A stretch of 64,000 bases of DNA from contig CM022665.1 in NCBI GenBank assembly GCA_012295275.1, positions 10,858,976 through 10,922,975 on the forward strand, written 5' to 3'. The notes under the pieces are model-generated. The model made no database searches and was not told the origin of the DNA. It saw nothing but the letters and a program-made list of their open reading frames with translations. This document shows positions 1-14,634 of this stretch, one piece after another. Position 1 is the stretch's first letter; every line of letters starts with the position of its first letter. This stretch comes from Chrysomallon squamiferum (Eukaryota; Mollusca; Gastropoda; Neomphalida; Peltospiridae). A program made the position numbers and the translations under genes.

Positions 1-496
1 AATATATATAAATCCTGTGAAAAAAACCTGTACAAATTTTAATACTGTATTAAGAAAAATCTGATATAACTAAAAATAAATATAATATTACTGTACTAAA
101 ATAACTGTTATACTGACTGACTCACTTTATAAGTTTTAAACTTAAAACTGTTATAATAAATTATTTAATAATTATTTTCTTAACTTCAGTTGGTATTTAT
201 AACATTTTTAAAGAAATTCGTGAATCAATGAAGAGACATTTTTAATATTTTTATGTTAAAAAAGAAGTAAATATTGCATGAATTCATGATTATCAAGTTA
301 ATAGATCATGTTTTATTAACTTTTGGAAGTTCTTCCAAAAGATCGAATCAATCTTCGAAAGTCTCGATGTTTTCTTAGTTTTAGACTTAGTTGTTTTTAA
401 TAAATCAATGTTAAACTGCTTGACAAATACTATTTTTATTAATATATCAGAGCCATTATATGAACTAAATCTTATCTGAATATATAACTTAATAAC

Positions 497-567
497 CTTG
501 GCTCCTTGTCGGTAGAATAACCAACTTTCATTGAACCTGCACCATTATCAAGAACAAGTACCGCCAT
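497..567 (-). CDS. ACTR6: ARP6-like actin-related protein, first coding exon (gene truncated by window edge)
   Basis: Read on the minus strand, an ATG at 567 in a strong context (A at -3, G at +4) opens 23 codons beginning MAVLVLDNGAGSMKVGY and ending STDKEP plus two bases, followed by a GT donor (AAG|gttatt). LVLDNGA followed by K-(V/I)-G-(Y/F) is the phosphate-1 loop that starts actin-fold proteins. The LVLDNG spelling and the DKEPR-like ending fit ARP6 better than actin or ARP1/2/3. ARP6 is a nuclear subunit of the SRCAP/SWR1 complex that deposits H2A.Z. The next exon would lie left of base 1. The exon is too short for ORF-length filters. The donor is non-consensus at positions +4 to +6. 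The subfamily call rests on 23 residues, so another ARP is possible. Confidence 0.6.
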
Positions 568-907
568 TTTGCACAAACACTATTTGATTTTTGGTCATTA
601 TAATATTATTCCTTTAAGATATTATTTTCAATCTAAAACTGTTATATATAGATATAATTTGGTATAACGATTAAAATAAATAATTGGAAAATAATTAAAT
701 CCTTTCAGGAATAAACAAAGGTCAAAATATATTTTACGACAAACAATAGCATGTGGTCGTTCTATTTTTAGATAAACTCGCTTCGTTCGTCTAACCAGGT
801 TGTTGCCAAGTATATAACGCTGTCATACATAATTGTAAGCTTAGGTGAGGCACATGTATTGAATTTGGCAAGCATTTATCAAACTTTCAAACTGTTGGGG
901 GCTTGCG
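568..907. promoter_or_regulatory. Putative bidirectional promoter between ACTR6-like and F-box/WD40 genes
   Basis: Only 340 bp separate the two divergent start codons, so both 5' UTRs and core promoters must lie here unless either gene has a remote non-coding first exon. The right part (about 745-850) has several CpG dinucleotides and is less AT-rich than the surroundings. No convincing TATA box was picked out among the many AT runs. A possible donor (TTAGgtgagg near 841-850) could mark a 5' UTR intron of the plus-strand gene, but no matching acceptor is evident before the ATG. Confidence 0.5.
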
Positions 908-1223
908 ATGAACAAAGTTGAAAACAAGAGATCTAAAGTAATTCAATTGCCTCAGTTGAAATTAACGCATCCACAAAATAAGGGAGATAGTGATAATGTG
1001 ACAAGAGAGTCATTCACAGTATCATGGAGGGGGTGTGGGGGTATACACCCCACCCAGAGTGGTGTAGAATTTGACAGACAGCTGGACAAAATTTCGATAT
1101 GGCTGGAAAAATGGGACCATAATCAGGTATGCATCTTTTATGAAATTATTTTTATTATTTTGTTTTTAAAGTATTTATAATTAATTTTTGTTTTAATTAA
1201 TTTAATTAATTTGTTTCATTCTT

Positions 1224-1254
<31 letters not shown>

Positions 1255-1334
1255 AAATTGTTATTGGAAAAAATATATACTGATAATATATATTTATTTA
1301 TATATAATAATTTTGGTTTTAAGTGAGAAAATGA

Positions 1335-1371
<37 letters not shown>

Positions 1372-4300
1372 GATGATATTCACCTTTTATAAAATTATTT
1401 TGTTATGGGTTTATTATGATGTTCTAAAGCAAAGTATAATCTTTTTATTATATTTTTCATTGTTTATTTACATTTTTACTTGTAAGATTTTAACTTTTAG
1501 TTTATTCTATTTATTTAATTTTAGATTTTCTATTTTTTCTATTCTTTTACTATTTTTGTTCACTTCTTTATTTTATATTTATTTATTTTTATTTATATAT
1601 ATTTTCTTAAAAATATTTTTCTTCTTTTCTTCTAATTAACACTATCATTATTTCCTTAACCAATGAATCTTTCTATTTCTTCTTAAGTCATGCTCATATT
1701 ATTTTATCTAGATCAGAAAGGATCAGAAAGTTTTCATAAATTTAATCAACTAAAATTACTCCTAGATACTTATTTTCCACACATGTACATAAAGACAGAT
1801 AGACACACACACACACACACACGTACACACGTACACACACAACACCATAATTCATTGAATTATCAACAATTATTTTATAGAGAGTAAAAATAAAACTTTA
1901 CTATACAAAGTTCAAATATCCAAAGTATTTTTTTTATCCAAACTACAGTATAAGTAAGTACACTAATTTCTAAACTGCTAAGCCTTTTCCAGAATATTAA
2001 TAAACTGATAAGTCTTTTCAAGGCAATCTTAGAGTTTAACCAGTTTATAAGAAGGCTCTGAACATTTTTGCTGTTTATGCTTATTAGGTAAGGCATACTT
2101 GACAAATCTATGCAATGTTATGATAACCAGGCCATATGAAGTAATCATTTTGGCTAACCTTTATATTTTTAGTATTGTTGTTTTTATTTTTTTAATTATT
2201 TTTTTTAAAGTTAGTTCTCATAAATATGTCAGTTAATGGCAGTTAAATATTAGTTTTGTCATAAAGGATTTCAGTATGGCTTTCAAAATATTTACAGATG
2301 TAATTTAAATTATGGCTTCTAACATTCCAAAACCTGTTGGTAAATCAATTATAGTTATGTAATTTATTTATAGCCTGTGGATAAAGGGATAAAGAGTTCT
2401 TGTTAAATCTCAGAACACTGAGTTATGTCAGAATATAGACACACACACAAACACACATACAGAGCAAAAATTCAAAACACTGTTTTATGTTTGTGTGTAT
2501 GTGTGTGTATGACTGTATGTATGTATGCATTCTGATATAATTCTGGCATAACATACGTGTGTGTGTGTGTGTGTGTGTGGAAGCTCAGATGGTCAATGAG
2601 ATGTTATGTACCACTCAGTATAAAGAAACCCAGCATCACCATTAATCCATTAGCCGTAACTGATCTTTTAATTGCTTTTTTATATATGATATAGTAGACT
2701 GTTGTTAATGGCAAATGAAAAAATTGTTGTTTTAAAAGGAATGGGCCCAAAAATGCCCTTTCAAAACACTGCTTTATCTATTGTTACATTAAGGCATAGT
2801 TTATCTTCATTGGGGACTGAACTTCAATCTAACACAATATAATTATTTTCTTTTTTCTTTTAAATGTTTCAGAAAAATTACCAATATTTAAAAACAAAAT
2901 TTCAGAAAAATTTAGAGAAAACTATATCTAATTCTATTCTTACAAAAACATAACTAAATAATTTAAAAATCACTTTATATAAGTAAAAGAAACTATACTA
3001 AATCATAATTTTAGCATGAGGCTAACTGCATGTCTAGTAGTGAGTCCAATGTTCATTTTAAAATATTTGCTAATTATACTGTTATTAGGACTGATTTGCA
3101 GCATGAACCACACACACACACATAATTTTTTTTTTTTTTTCTGACTGAAATTTTCTAAATGTGATATTACTAACCAAAAAACAAAAAATCATAAATTTTG
3201 AAGAATTGCATTTACTGAAAATGATTGCTTTGAGCTGGTAGCTGGCAAATATTTAAACTATGACAGAAGTAGATAATACCCAGGCACTGTACTGGAATAC
3301 TGAAAAACACCATAAATTTTGTTATAAATGTTACAAAACACACTATACTGCTATTGCTGTAGTAGTCAGTGAGTTTAAAGGGGAAATCAAAATCATGACT
3401 GCTGTAGCATGCGTTTTAATTGTTTGAATAGAGGTACAATGTCAGTGCTCACCAAAGGCTCTGTTTCCAACAGATACCCCCTTTAATGAAGAAAACTATA
3501 AAATATCTGAGAAAATATGATTAAAGAGAGAATCATATTTCCTAAATGTGTAAAAAATGAAAATGACATTCTTCTCTATTAAAATTATATTTTACAAATA
3601 ATTTTGTTATTACTCACAGAATAACAGTTCGCAGTAATTTCTTTTATGGCATTTATACATATAAAAGACCCAACAATTCTTCAGTAAAATAATAAATATT
3701 ATATATGTATATATGCATGCATGTATGATAAGTGAACAATATATATTTTATTATTTTTCAGTTTCAGATTAAATGTAGAAATATCATTGTGTCAATATTA
3801 AAACATTTCTCTGATGCTCCTTGAGTTTTGAATAGTCTGCTATAGATATCTTCTGGATAGTACTTTAATTGCTTATACCTGCAGATCCTATCAATCAAAA
3901 TATTGTACTGTAGCATTTACTTGCTGTATTAGCATATACTTGTAATGTAGACACTCGTTTCATTACCCCTGTCAGTATCAAGAGGTAAGATACATTAAAA
4001 GATAAAGAGACATAAAGTGATTGCTGATATGAATATGTATTGACATGAAATAAACATAATATAGTGTGATACCATAGTGATATCAAGAAAAGCCTTAAGG
4101 ATAGTATTATTTTCTGTCGGTATAGTTTCTTTTGATCAGATTTATTGTAATTAAAAATAGAATATTTAACTAGACATTGTAATTAAATACATTTTATAAT
4201 TGTTTGATACACAAAAAAAAAAAAATGTCATAAAAAAAAACCCAAAAGAAATATGTTTGTGATTTGGTTTATAATTATAGTTATTTGTTTAGTACACTTA

Positions 4301-4971
4301 ATCCCGTCTGTAAATGTCATCCAGATTCACTTTGTTTACTTCTGGGTTCTTATTTACCGTCTTCCTTCAAAGGAATGAGCCATCTTGGATCATGTTCCAA
4401 AGAATGAATTAACTACATCCGTGGAATATAAATCATAATAAAATAAATTCTGATTTAAAATTCATACATTAAACTTTCAAAAAATTGTTACTCGAAAAAC
4501 AAGACCAAGTTAAGATTTAAAAGTTGTTGTCTTATATAGGAACTATCATCATATAATATTTGGTTATATAGGTTTATGTAAAACAAAAGATAAGTAATTT
4601 TCTAAAATTTGTTTTGTTATTATTAGGTTCATTGACAACTTTCAACAAAGAGCTACACTTGAAGAAAACTAAAGATAATAATGTAGTTTTATGTTACCTA
4701 GCTCACATTACATTTTGTCATGATTGTAAAAATACATTAGTGTATATGTTTAAAAAAAAAAAAATGATTTAAAGTTTGTTTTATATTAGTTTCTATAACA
4801 AACTCTCAAAAACAAATAGACAAATATAAACAAAGATAAACCCCAAAACAACTACAAAACAAGTTGTATGTTATCAAAAACCAGTAGCTGTTCTAGAAGA
4901 AAAACTAAAAAATGCTCAAAAATTATGTGTATCATAATACATTAGATTCTATCACAACCCTCAAACTCTAC

Positions 4972-5037
<66 letters not shown>

Positions 5038-8000
5038 TACACATGCAGAGACACACCGAAACACGGAGAGAGCTAAACAATGAATTCAAATCAATGGTGT
5101 CTAAGCAAAATATTTTTTGGTAATTAAAATGTTTGATTCTGTATGTAATGGAGTTTATGATAAGAATCTGTGTAGGTCTAACAGTTAAGTGATTATAAGT
5201 TTGCCTGTGTAATGAGTAACTGATCCAAACAATTCTAATTTTATCAGTAACAGAGGTGGTCTTGGGCTATTTTATTTTTGTAACATACACAAAAGCTAAG
5301 TACTTACATACTACATAGTTATTATTAAGCTATATGACATTATATACAGTTCAGTTTATTTACAAATGTAGCTTCTGTTTGCATGGGTCAATATTGATAG
5401 GTTTATGAGTCAATGATTTTAACATTTGTATCATCAAATTGCATTAAAAGCAAATCAGTTTTATTTGCTCTTATGTTATCAGACTGGTGCATATTGGTGT
5501 ACATGTGTATGTTTAAGACCATAACAATAAATGCATAATTTATAATTATGTTCTGTGGTAAAAACAATGTTCAGACTTGCAGTGAAATGTGGTCTATTAC
5601 TGGTATCATATTTGACTGAGACATAGTTCTAACTTCTATAATGAATTTATATATGTGTTTATCTTAAGGCTTTAAATACATTACAGAACTCGTGCTTAAG
5701 TTTAAATAATCCAAAAGTATTTCAGATGTAGGAGCTATGTGTTAAATGTCTTAATCAAAAATACTTTTGAATTATTTAAACTTAAACATGATGTCCATTA
5801 TCTATTTTAAAATATATTCATCTTATGGCCTTAAATATATTAATCGGAAATTTTTTGGGATTGTTTAAACATAAACTATATGGACAATTCATAAATATTT
5901 TTAGTTTGATGCCTTATTATTAATTGTAGGAACTTCTTTTGGATTTTTTAAGTATTTGGCTAGTTAAATCATAATTCACAAATTAAGTAGCATTGGTGTA
6001 TAAAATTAGGAATGTTAATAAAAGGGTAATAAAAATACAAAGACTAAATATAAAAATGAGTATTTATTATCAGTTTTAAAAAGCCTATTTAATGTTCAGA
6101 AGTTGTTTCCTTTATGTTGTCAAACATTTTGAATCCAAAATTATCAAAATTTACTTTAAAAGGTAACCAGTTATGGAATGCTTATTGGAATGGAAAAATA
6201 TAATATGCTGTTTAGAGAATGCCTGCATTTATTTTGTAATAAAATGATAACATAAGATAAATATAAACTAAATCCTAGCAGGTAGAAAACTTTGTTAATT
6301 AGAGTTTTTTGAAAATACATTAAAAAAAAATATATATATATATATATTTAATTAAAAGATCATATCAAATTTATCATATTATTAAAATTTAAAATTTATT
6401 AAAGTATACTTTAGTTTTTAATTTTTTTGTTTTTTGGGTTTTTTTTAGGAAAAAAGAACTCATATTGAAAGATATGTATTGTAATATATTTTCATTTTAT
6501 TTTATTTTATTATTTTTAATTTATTTTAAATTTAAGATACAATTTATTTGTTTTGTTTAATTCTTTTTATTCTCTCATTGTATGAATTATCTGATACGTG
6601 TAAGTATCAAAATGTACTACTTACTATTATCTTATCCAGTGAAGCCTAACTGTCATTAAAAAAAAAATAATATACTGTATATTATGCTCGAATGGAGACA
6701 CAGTTGTTGAGCTGGTTTGAAAATTAACACAGTATCACATTGAATTTCAATACACAAAACATTCAGTGTAGACATTATTGTGATCGTCTTACAGAAACTA
6801 GTATTATTCTTGACCGTAGTTGCTTCTAACAGTTGCTGAATTTTCACTCCTTTAATAAAAGACCATTATGTTTTGTTAATCATTTGGACAAGAGTAGAAT
6901 AGCAGCTTGTGGAAAATAGACTGCTACCTGTCACTTCTTTATGAAATACTTCTGTTAATTTTCATAGATATTAAGCAATCATCTTGTAATGTTTGGTGAA
7001 ATGGAATAATAATGTATTGTTATATGAATGTCACAGCTCAGGTGATAAAAAAAGTTACTTCTTTGTCCATTAGTGTATTCCTCTGTGTATATTGTAATGT
7101 AATGTAACGTGTGGTAATAGACATGTTGTAATGTATTGGTGTTATATTTTTATAAGATAATATGGAAATCAATTTAGACTAACATATAGACCTGCTGAAA
7201 TGTTATTTGAATATATTATGTTAGATGTCTTGAATCATAAAATTTCTCTAAAAGTAATACAGTAATCAGAAGAATAAATTGAATACTTTACAACTTAGGT
7301 TAATCTTTCAAAATAAAACAAACACTACTACAGTTATTATTAATATTATTATTATTTTGTTTTAATTACAGATCTAATTTCAGTTTAATTTAAATAATTA
7401 AAAATTTGTTCTAAGCTATAACATATCTGCTGTAAAAACCTGACTTCAACAATATAAGTTAAATGCATGCAGTAACCTTAGTACATTTATGGATATAGTA
7501 CTGTTTTTTCATCTTAATAAACAATAAATAGGTTTCTATAATAAAGACTATTAATGTATTTAATGTTAAAACATGTGAGGTTTTTTTTTCAGTTAAAAAG
7601 GAAGACTGTTATATGTGTTTGTGTGTGTGTGTCTCTATATCTGACTAGTTACACATATATACTATATGTATGTAAACATTAACACTACTGTATTAGAACA
7701 ACAACAGTAACAAAAATAAAGTAAAAAAATGTTATATTTCTTTGTTTTGCGAAAAGACCAAGAAGAAATAAGTTTTGATAATTTTATATCATCTATACAT
7801 GTGTCTGTAACCACTGGCTTCATTGTGGTTGTTTACATACTCAGCAGAGAACCTCAAAGGTGTATTTATACTCAGTATAGAACTATATCTGGTGTTTTCT
7901 TCCCTGGGGAGCATTCATTTGATGCAGACATTCATTACTTTGCTTTTAGTGACATATTTATGCCTCATTTTATCAAGAAATCCAGTAGAATAATAACTGA

Positions 8001-9891
8001 CTGTTTTATTGATTAAGTTAATGAAGTTTTTCCCCCTTATTAACACCACAAATCAATTGAATGGATTATCATTGAATTGCTGGTCAATATCAGGGATTAG
8101 TTTTGTCAGATTAATGGTTAATATTCACTTTATTAAATTGATAATCAATAACCATTACTTAAAGATGATTGCGTAAGTAGGGAAATTATTATTATGTTCA
8201 TTTTTTTTTTTACATTTTTGGAAAATGTAAATATTTGTAATTTATTTGTAAATATTTTATTAAAGTGTAGCTGTGAAAAAATATCCCAGATATTTTGTGT
8301 ATATTTATAAGTGGTATATTTTTATATAACAGGAGGCCAGACATAGAAAATAACAAGGTATGACAATGAAAAACATGTAGAGACTACTTTTTCTAAAATT
8401 CCATGAAACTATTTATAAATCAATGTAAAATAATTATAATAAATAATGTTCATGAGGCAACTTCAGTTTTGAAGTTTGTTACTGAGTCTAGCTATTATTC
8501 TCAAAACATTTTAAGTAGTAGATCAGAGATAATAAATTTGCATTTTACAGCAGATGTTATGACATGTTAAAATAGTGTTTGGTACATGGTATGCAGTGCC
8601 AGGCAAGATTTTAATAAGCCTAATCCTAATAAACTTTTCTTTTCTCCAGAATAATGATAATAATAATTTGAACAGCACAAAATTCATTTAAGTAAACAAA
8701 ACATATTTACTAAAATTCGTTTCAAAATTTGATCCAAAAAAAAGCAGATGTCTTGAATCTGTGTGTTGTATGTTGCCAAGCTTGTTTTTATTTATTTATT
8801 TACTTTTTAAAATCATTTATTTATTTATTATTGAATATTTTACTTATTTATTATTGAATTATTTATTTATTTATTTATTTGATTATTTGTTTGTTTGTTT
8901 ATTTATCTTTTATTCATCTGTTTGTATTATTAATTTATTTTTAATTTATTTATATATTCATTTATTTATATTATTATTATTTTATTTAAATAATTTTTTT
9001 TCCTGTTTTTCTTTGCAAATTATAAATAAAGAGATACTGAATAATTTGCCATGAGAAAAAATAATAAATAAAATATGAAAAACATTTAGTATCTCTTTAT
9101 TTATATTTCCAAGTGAGAGAAAAAATATGCTTGTATTCTTTTCATCTTGCTAATTCGTAATAAAAGACACGATGTGATGAAAAATATACCAAGATATTTG
9201 ATTAAGGGTATAACTTGGTAATCACACACATTTCACAACAGCTAGATCCATAATTTAGCCAAATGACATTTTCCAGCAATAAACTTTGATGTCAAATGCA
9301 ACCATTATTTATATAAACCATTGCAGTGTCAAAACACATGCTTGAAAACATCAAATCTGTATTTTACTTTGCAAATATTTGACTTTCTTGAAAGGTGATA
9401 AATTCAAAATGTCTGAATATGTGTTCACATACACACATACACATACATTTTTCTTTTTCAAGTCTGCCCGTCAGAGTAATCAGATTTTTTAATCTCAGTC
9501 AAATGGTGCGGGTAAATGGATATGTATAAAGAAACTGATATTTTTATGGGCTTTAACTAAGAAGCTGTCGACCCATGTAATCAGTCGAAAGGCTTTGTTG
9601 TGTGTAAGATTCTTGATAAGTGTATTGCATGTGTTGGGTATAAATGAAAGACTATGGAGGTTTTTTTTTGGTTTTTTTAGAGGGTTTTTTAGTGACTCAG
9701 TATACTTCAGCAAACAATCATATTAGCAGTCTGTTAGGTATTACTTACTACTATCAGAATTAATAGTTTATTTATTTATTTATTATAGTATAGTATAAAA
9801 TAAATTATACTGGACCACCTAAGTCACTGTACAAGAAGATAATTGTACTTTTTTATATTATTTAAATTTTTATTTTATTTTTTATTTTTTT

Positions 9892-9948
<57 letters not shown>

Positions 9949-12900
9949 TAACTAAAAATTAAATATATCAGACCACCCAAGTCACTATATAAGAAAAAAT
10001 TTAAAAATTTTAATTTTCAGTTTCAAGCCACAGACAGTATATTTTCCTTAATTATTTCATTTATTTTATTCTATTTCATTTCATTTCATTTTTACTTATT
10101 TCTATTTTAAATTAATTTCTTCACTGTTTTTTTAATTACTGTTTTATTTAACTTTTTTAATACAAAATGAAATATTCCCATTTATATTCATCTTTTTAGA
10201 TAATGTTTCTTTTAAACATTTATTTTTAATTTTTCCTAACACAAAGCAATATTTCCTCTTTATCTCTTTGTCTGATTTCATATTTTTAATTTTAATTTAT
10301 TTTATTTAATTTATATTTTATTTAATTACTAAAAAAATTTTGTACATGTATTTATGTGTTCTTTTATTTAAAAATTATTATTACTACTTTTATCTGTAGT
10401 AACAATATTATTATTATTATATTATTATTCTTATTTTTAGTTTGTTTTTATGTATGTGTTCTTTAGTTAATAATGGCAGTATTTTTATTATTTTATTTTT
10501 TATTATTACTTTTTTTTTTTACTGTAAATTAATTTTTTATTGGTTTATTTTTTTAATATATACAAAATGAACCATTCTTGTTTCCCAAATATAACAAGAT
10601 CATGTTTCTTGGAAACATCTAAATTTTCTAACGACAATAAAATTATAATTGCAGGTAATAAAAAACACCACATGTTGTCATAACTGAAAAACATTTAGCG
10701 AAAAAATAATTTAATTATAAAACCTAATTGTAGGAAGAATTTACACAAAATTATTATTTATTTCAGCAACATAAATAGATATGTTACAGAAAAAAAAATA
10801 GTGGTAAAATATTCAGTTATAGAACAGATTGCAGGCAATATTTACATGAAACTATTTTTTGCTTTGGTAATAAAAATTTATATATATATATATATATATA
10901 TATAAAACCTGATTTATTTTCTATTCTAGTATAAACTGTATTTGGGTGCAAGTCAGAAAACGTCATGTTAGGATCAGCTGAAAAAACAATAATAACACTT
11001 CATATAAAACTTTGTTTTAAAATTTAATTTTGAAACATTAAGCTACTGTAAATAGACTCCATTTACTCTCAAGATATCAATTACTGCAGTTTGCCCACCG
11101 CTATCAAGTGAAAAAAATAAATAAAGGTTTATTGCTTTAATAATCACTCAACACATTTGTATATGAATATTTTTAATTTTAATTTTTTTTTTTTTTTTTT
11201 TTTTTTTTTCAGGTGCTATAGCAGTAGTATTTATGAATTGGCTTTTGAGAGTTTATAAATTATTATTATTATTATTATTTTTTTTTTTTATATCTTTATT
11301 TTTATTTATTTATTTATTTTTTTTTTTTTGACAATTCAAATATGTTAATAATTAATCAACTATTTTTCCATATTTTTTTTCTCTTTCATTTTTTTTTTTC
11401 ACAAGTGGGATTTGCATAATTTTAAACAAAATGTTAAATTGAATAGTCTTAATTTATTTATTTTTAAATTTTCATTTATTTATTTATTTATTTATCTATT
11501 TATTTTTAGTGTTATTTATTTGTTGCTTTGCTTATTTATTTATTTATTTGTAGTGTTATTTATTTGTTGCTTTATTTATTTATTTATTTATTTATTTACT
11601 AGTGTTATTTATTTTGTTTCTTTATTTATTTTTTATTTTAGTGTTATTTATTTGTTCTTTGCTTATTTATTTATTTATTTATTTATTTATTATATATTTA
11701 CTATTCTTGTATTTATTTTATTTATTTATCTAATTATTTATTTATTTACCTATTTATCTATTTGTCTACATACTTATTTATTACTTACTGTTATTATATT
11801 TATATGTGTGTTTTTAATATTTCTTATTAACAGAGATGTCAGATCTTAGAAGCGATACTGAGAGAGAGCAACTACAACCAGTTTCAGTTTCTGGTTACTG
11901 TGATGCAGCCATCTTTACATCGAGACTTCATGTATACAGCAAAGTCCTGTTTCCCAAATATTCAGTTCCAGCCAGTGAGTACTCACACCAGCAGGGAAGT
12001 GAAGGTAACATTTTCTTCTGTTATTGTTTCCTTCCACTAATTTAACAATTTTAGCTGCTACTCTTTAATAATAATAAAGTATGACAATGAAATTACAAGA
12101 ATGTATTGATGCAGAAATTTGTATCATTATTGTTATGATGATGATGATGATGATTATTATTATTATTATTATTATTATTAACATGACATCATTCAGTATG
12201 TTTAACTGAGGTTTTCTTATCTTTTCATTCATTTTATATTATTATTTATTTATTGTATTGTATTGTATTGTATTGTATTGTATTGTATTGTATTGTATTG
12301 CATTGTATTATATTATAGTTTAATTCAAATTATTTTTATTTTTGTTTTAATTTTATTGTTTTTAACAAAGATCAGTTGCTAATTACAAATAAAACAATTA
12401 TATGCAAATATGCAAAAGGTATTTAAGCTATTTCCATCAATATGTAATGTTAATCTTCAATTAAATGTATTTTCTTATAAATATGGTATTTTAATTCAAT
12501 ATGAGATTTATTCAAGGGGGTTGTTTTGGGGTTGTTGTTTTTTTAATCTTTCAACAAGAAATAATGTAACTGTATATGTCCGAATTTAAATAATTAAATT
12601 ATGTTATAGATTTATTAATTTTACTTAATTAAAATTTTAAAATCCTGAATAATTTTTCATTTTAAAATTTTATACAGGAGAACAAAAAACCATGTATTCA
12701 AATTTTTACATTGTAATTTTAAAATAGATTTATTTTAATTTTCTTTATCAGATGTTTACATTAAGATTAAATAAATATGTTTAAATGATTTTTATGTTTT
12801 CTGTATTAGTAACACATTTTTAAATTTCCATTATAAATCTTTTAACAAATGAAAAATCAACAACAAAAATCTAATTTACCTATAAGTTTTAAATTTTAAA

Positions 12901-13423
12901 ATTTAATAAATTTTATTGATTTCATTTATATAATCTTTCCAAAAATAATGTGTAACAAAGAGGATACAAATTTTATACACACTCAATAAATAATTATTAA
13001 TTATTTTCCTATATATATATATATATATTTCATAATTGCAGGCTAGACTGGAAAGAAAGAGACATCATAATTTTTTCCGGGTCAAAAGTGCTTATCTCCA
13101 GCTAGATGAAGATGTTAAGTCAAGAACTAAGGATGAAATTGTTAAATTTCCAGACATCAGTAGCAGCAAGATTTTACAACTCAGGTATAACCCATATTAC
13201 CAAACACTACAATTACTGAAAGTTAATAAGTGTGTTTTTTTTTTGTTTTTTTTTAATAATATACACTAGACTTCACTGATTAATTGTTTTTAAATTTAAT
13301 AAATAGTTTTCAGATAGTTTTGTTTTGTTTAATTACACCATCAAAACACATTGATTGATTTAATATCTTTGACAAAAGGATTTCAAATCATATTTATGTA
13401 TTTACTGAAAAAATGTATTTATT

Positions 13424-13462
<39 letters not shown>

Positions 13463-14583
13463 ATTGTGGTGGTGGTGGTGGTTTTGTTTGTTTTTTTTTG
13501 TTTTTTTTTCTGTAATTAAAATATACATGATGATGATGATGATTATTATTATTATTATTATTATTATTATGTTATATTATATTATTATCATTATTATTAT
13601 CGTTATCATTATTATTATCATTATCATCATCATCATTTCTTTTAATCAAAAAATATATCATACGTCTATACATTTTTTTCCAAAAATAGATCAAAATTGT
13701 AGTTAGAATATTTTTTAAATACTGAATTTTTTCATATGAAGTTCAAAAAAAAAAAATAATAATAATAATAAATAATAAATAAGTAATAAAATATTAAAAA
13801 ATATATAAATAATTCTGCTAAAACCGTTTTTATGTATTAAAATGCAAATATCATTTACTTTAAGGAAATGTGAATGGAAATATTCATTTAAAAAAAAAAA
13901 AAAGAAACAGAAAAAAATAATTAATGCATTTACACAAGTATCATTTTATAAAATCACTGAGCAATCTCAAACTCTATTACAAAATGCATATTATATTTTC
14001 TATTTGACCCATAATTTAATTTACTTTATTTCCATGATAATTTAAAATTATGTTTAGAATAAAAAATATAGAATTTATTTTTATTTTTTTTTTTTTTTTT
14101 TATTAGCAGTACTTATTATATTATATTTATTCATTTTATTTTATTTTATTTTATTTATTTTTTATTTTATTATATTTTCTTTTATTATTTTATTATTAAT
14201 ATTTATTTAAATTATTTTTTTTATCTTTTTAAACTGAATTAATAAAATTATCCATATTTGATAATTAAATGTTTAGACCACTTAGCACAACATGCACTTG
14301 AAAATATAATTTTAATCTTCTTCTCTTTTTTTGTACTATGAGAAAATGAATACAGACAGTAAAGAGCCTTTATTAACAGGACATTTATTTTCCATTTCTT
14401 GACAATAATATAGAAATATTTTTAGCCACTTATACAGATCTTTTGAATTTAATATGTGCTGCCGTCCTTATTAAGTAAACAGCAGTGTTTGAACAACTCA
14501 GAGATAAGAGACTGAAATAAGAGTTTCTAAAACACAGTATATTAATATCAGTCATAGCTGTCAGATAGACTTCTATAAATAGC

Positions 14584-14634
<51 letters not shown>

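Larger units (their letters stand above)
1127..11833 (+). other. Intron 1 of the F-box/WD40 gene (10.7 kb)
   Basis: The intron lies between CAG|gtatgc and an aacag acceptor, phase 0. It is extremely AT-rich with (GT)n at 1341-1368, (CA)n near 1803-1822, a long AC tract, (AT)n at 10879-10904, several TTTA/ATT tracts and one strong hairpin at 5696-5785. Open frames here translate to low-complexity Phe/Ile/Tyr/Leu runs from TTTA repeats. A 95-codon open frame at 7729-8016 has a mixed composition, but no family was recognised and it has no splice or promoter support. Confidence 0.8.

Noticed and set aside
1211-1639. 142-codon open frame on the plus strand
   Set aside because: It runs through TTTA and (GT)n repeats and encodes Phe/Ile/Leu/Tyr and Cys/Val runs. 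It lies inside intron 1 and has no domain.
7729-8016. 95-codon plus-strand frame with mixed amino acid composition in intron 1
   Set aside because: No family was recognised, there are no splice sites in register with neighbouring exons, and no promoter context is visible. Kept only as a remark in the intron entry.
11412-11849. 145-codon plus-strand frame resembling a membrane protein
   Set aside because: It is a translation of the (TTTA)n array. The end overlaps exon 2 in the wrong frame.
11836-12045. Start of a separate 69-aa protein at 11836
   Set aside because: It is the wrong frame of exon 2. The correct frame begins at 11834 (RCQILEAIL...) and joins exon 1 in phase 0.
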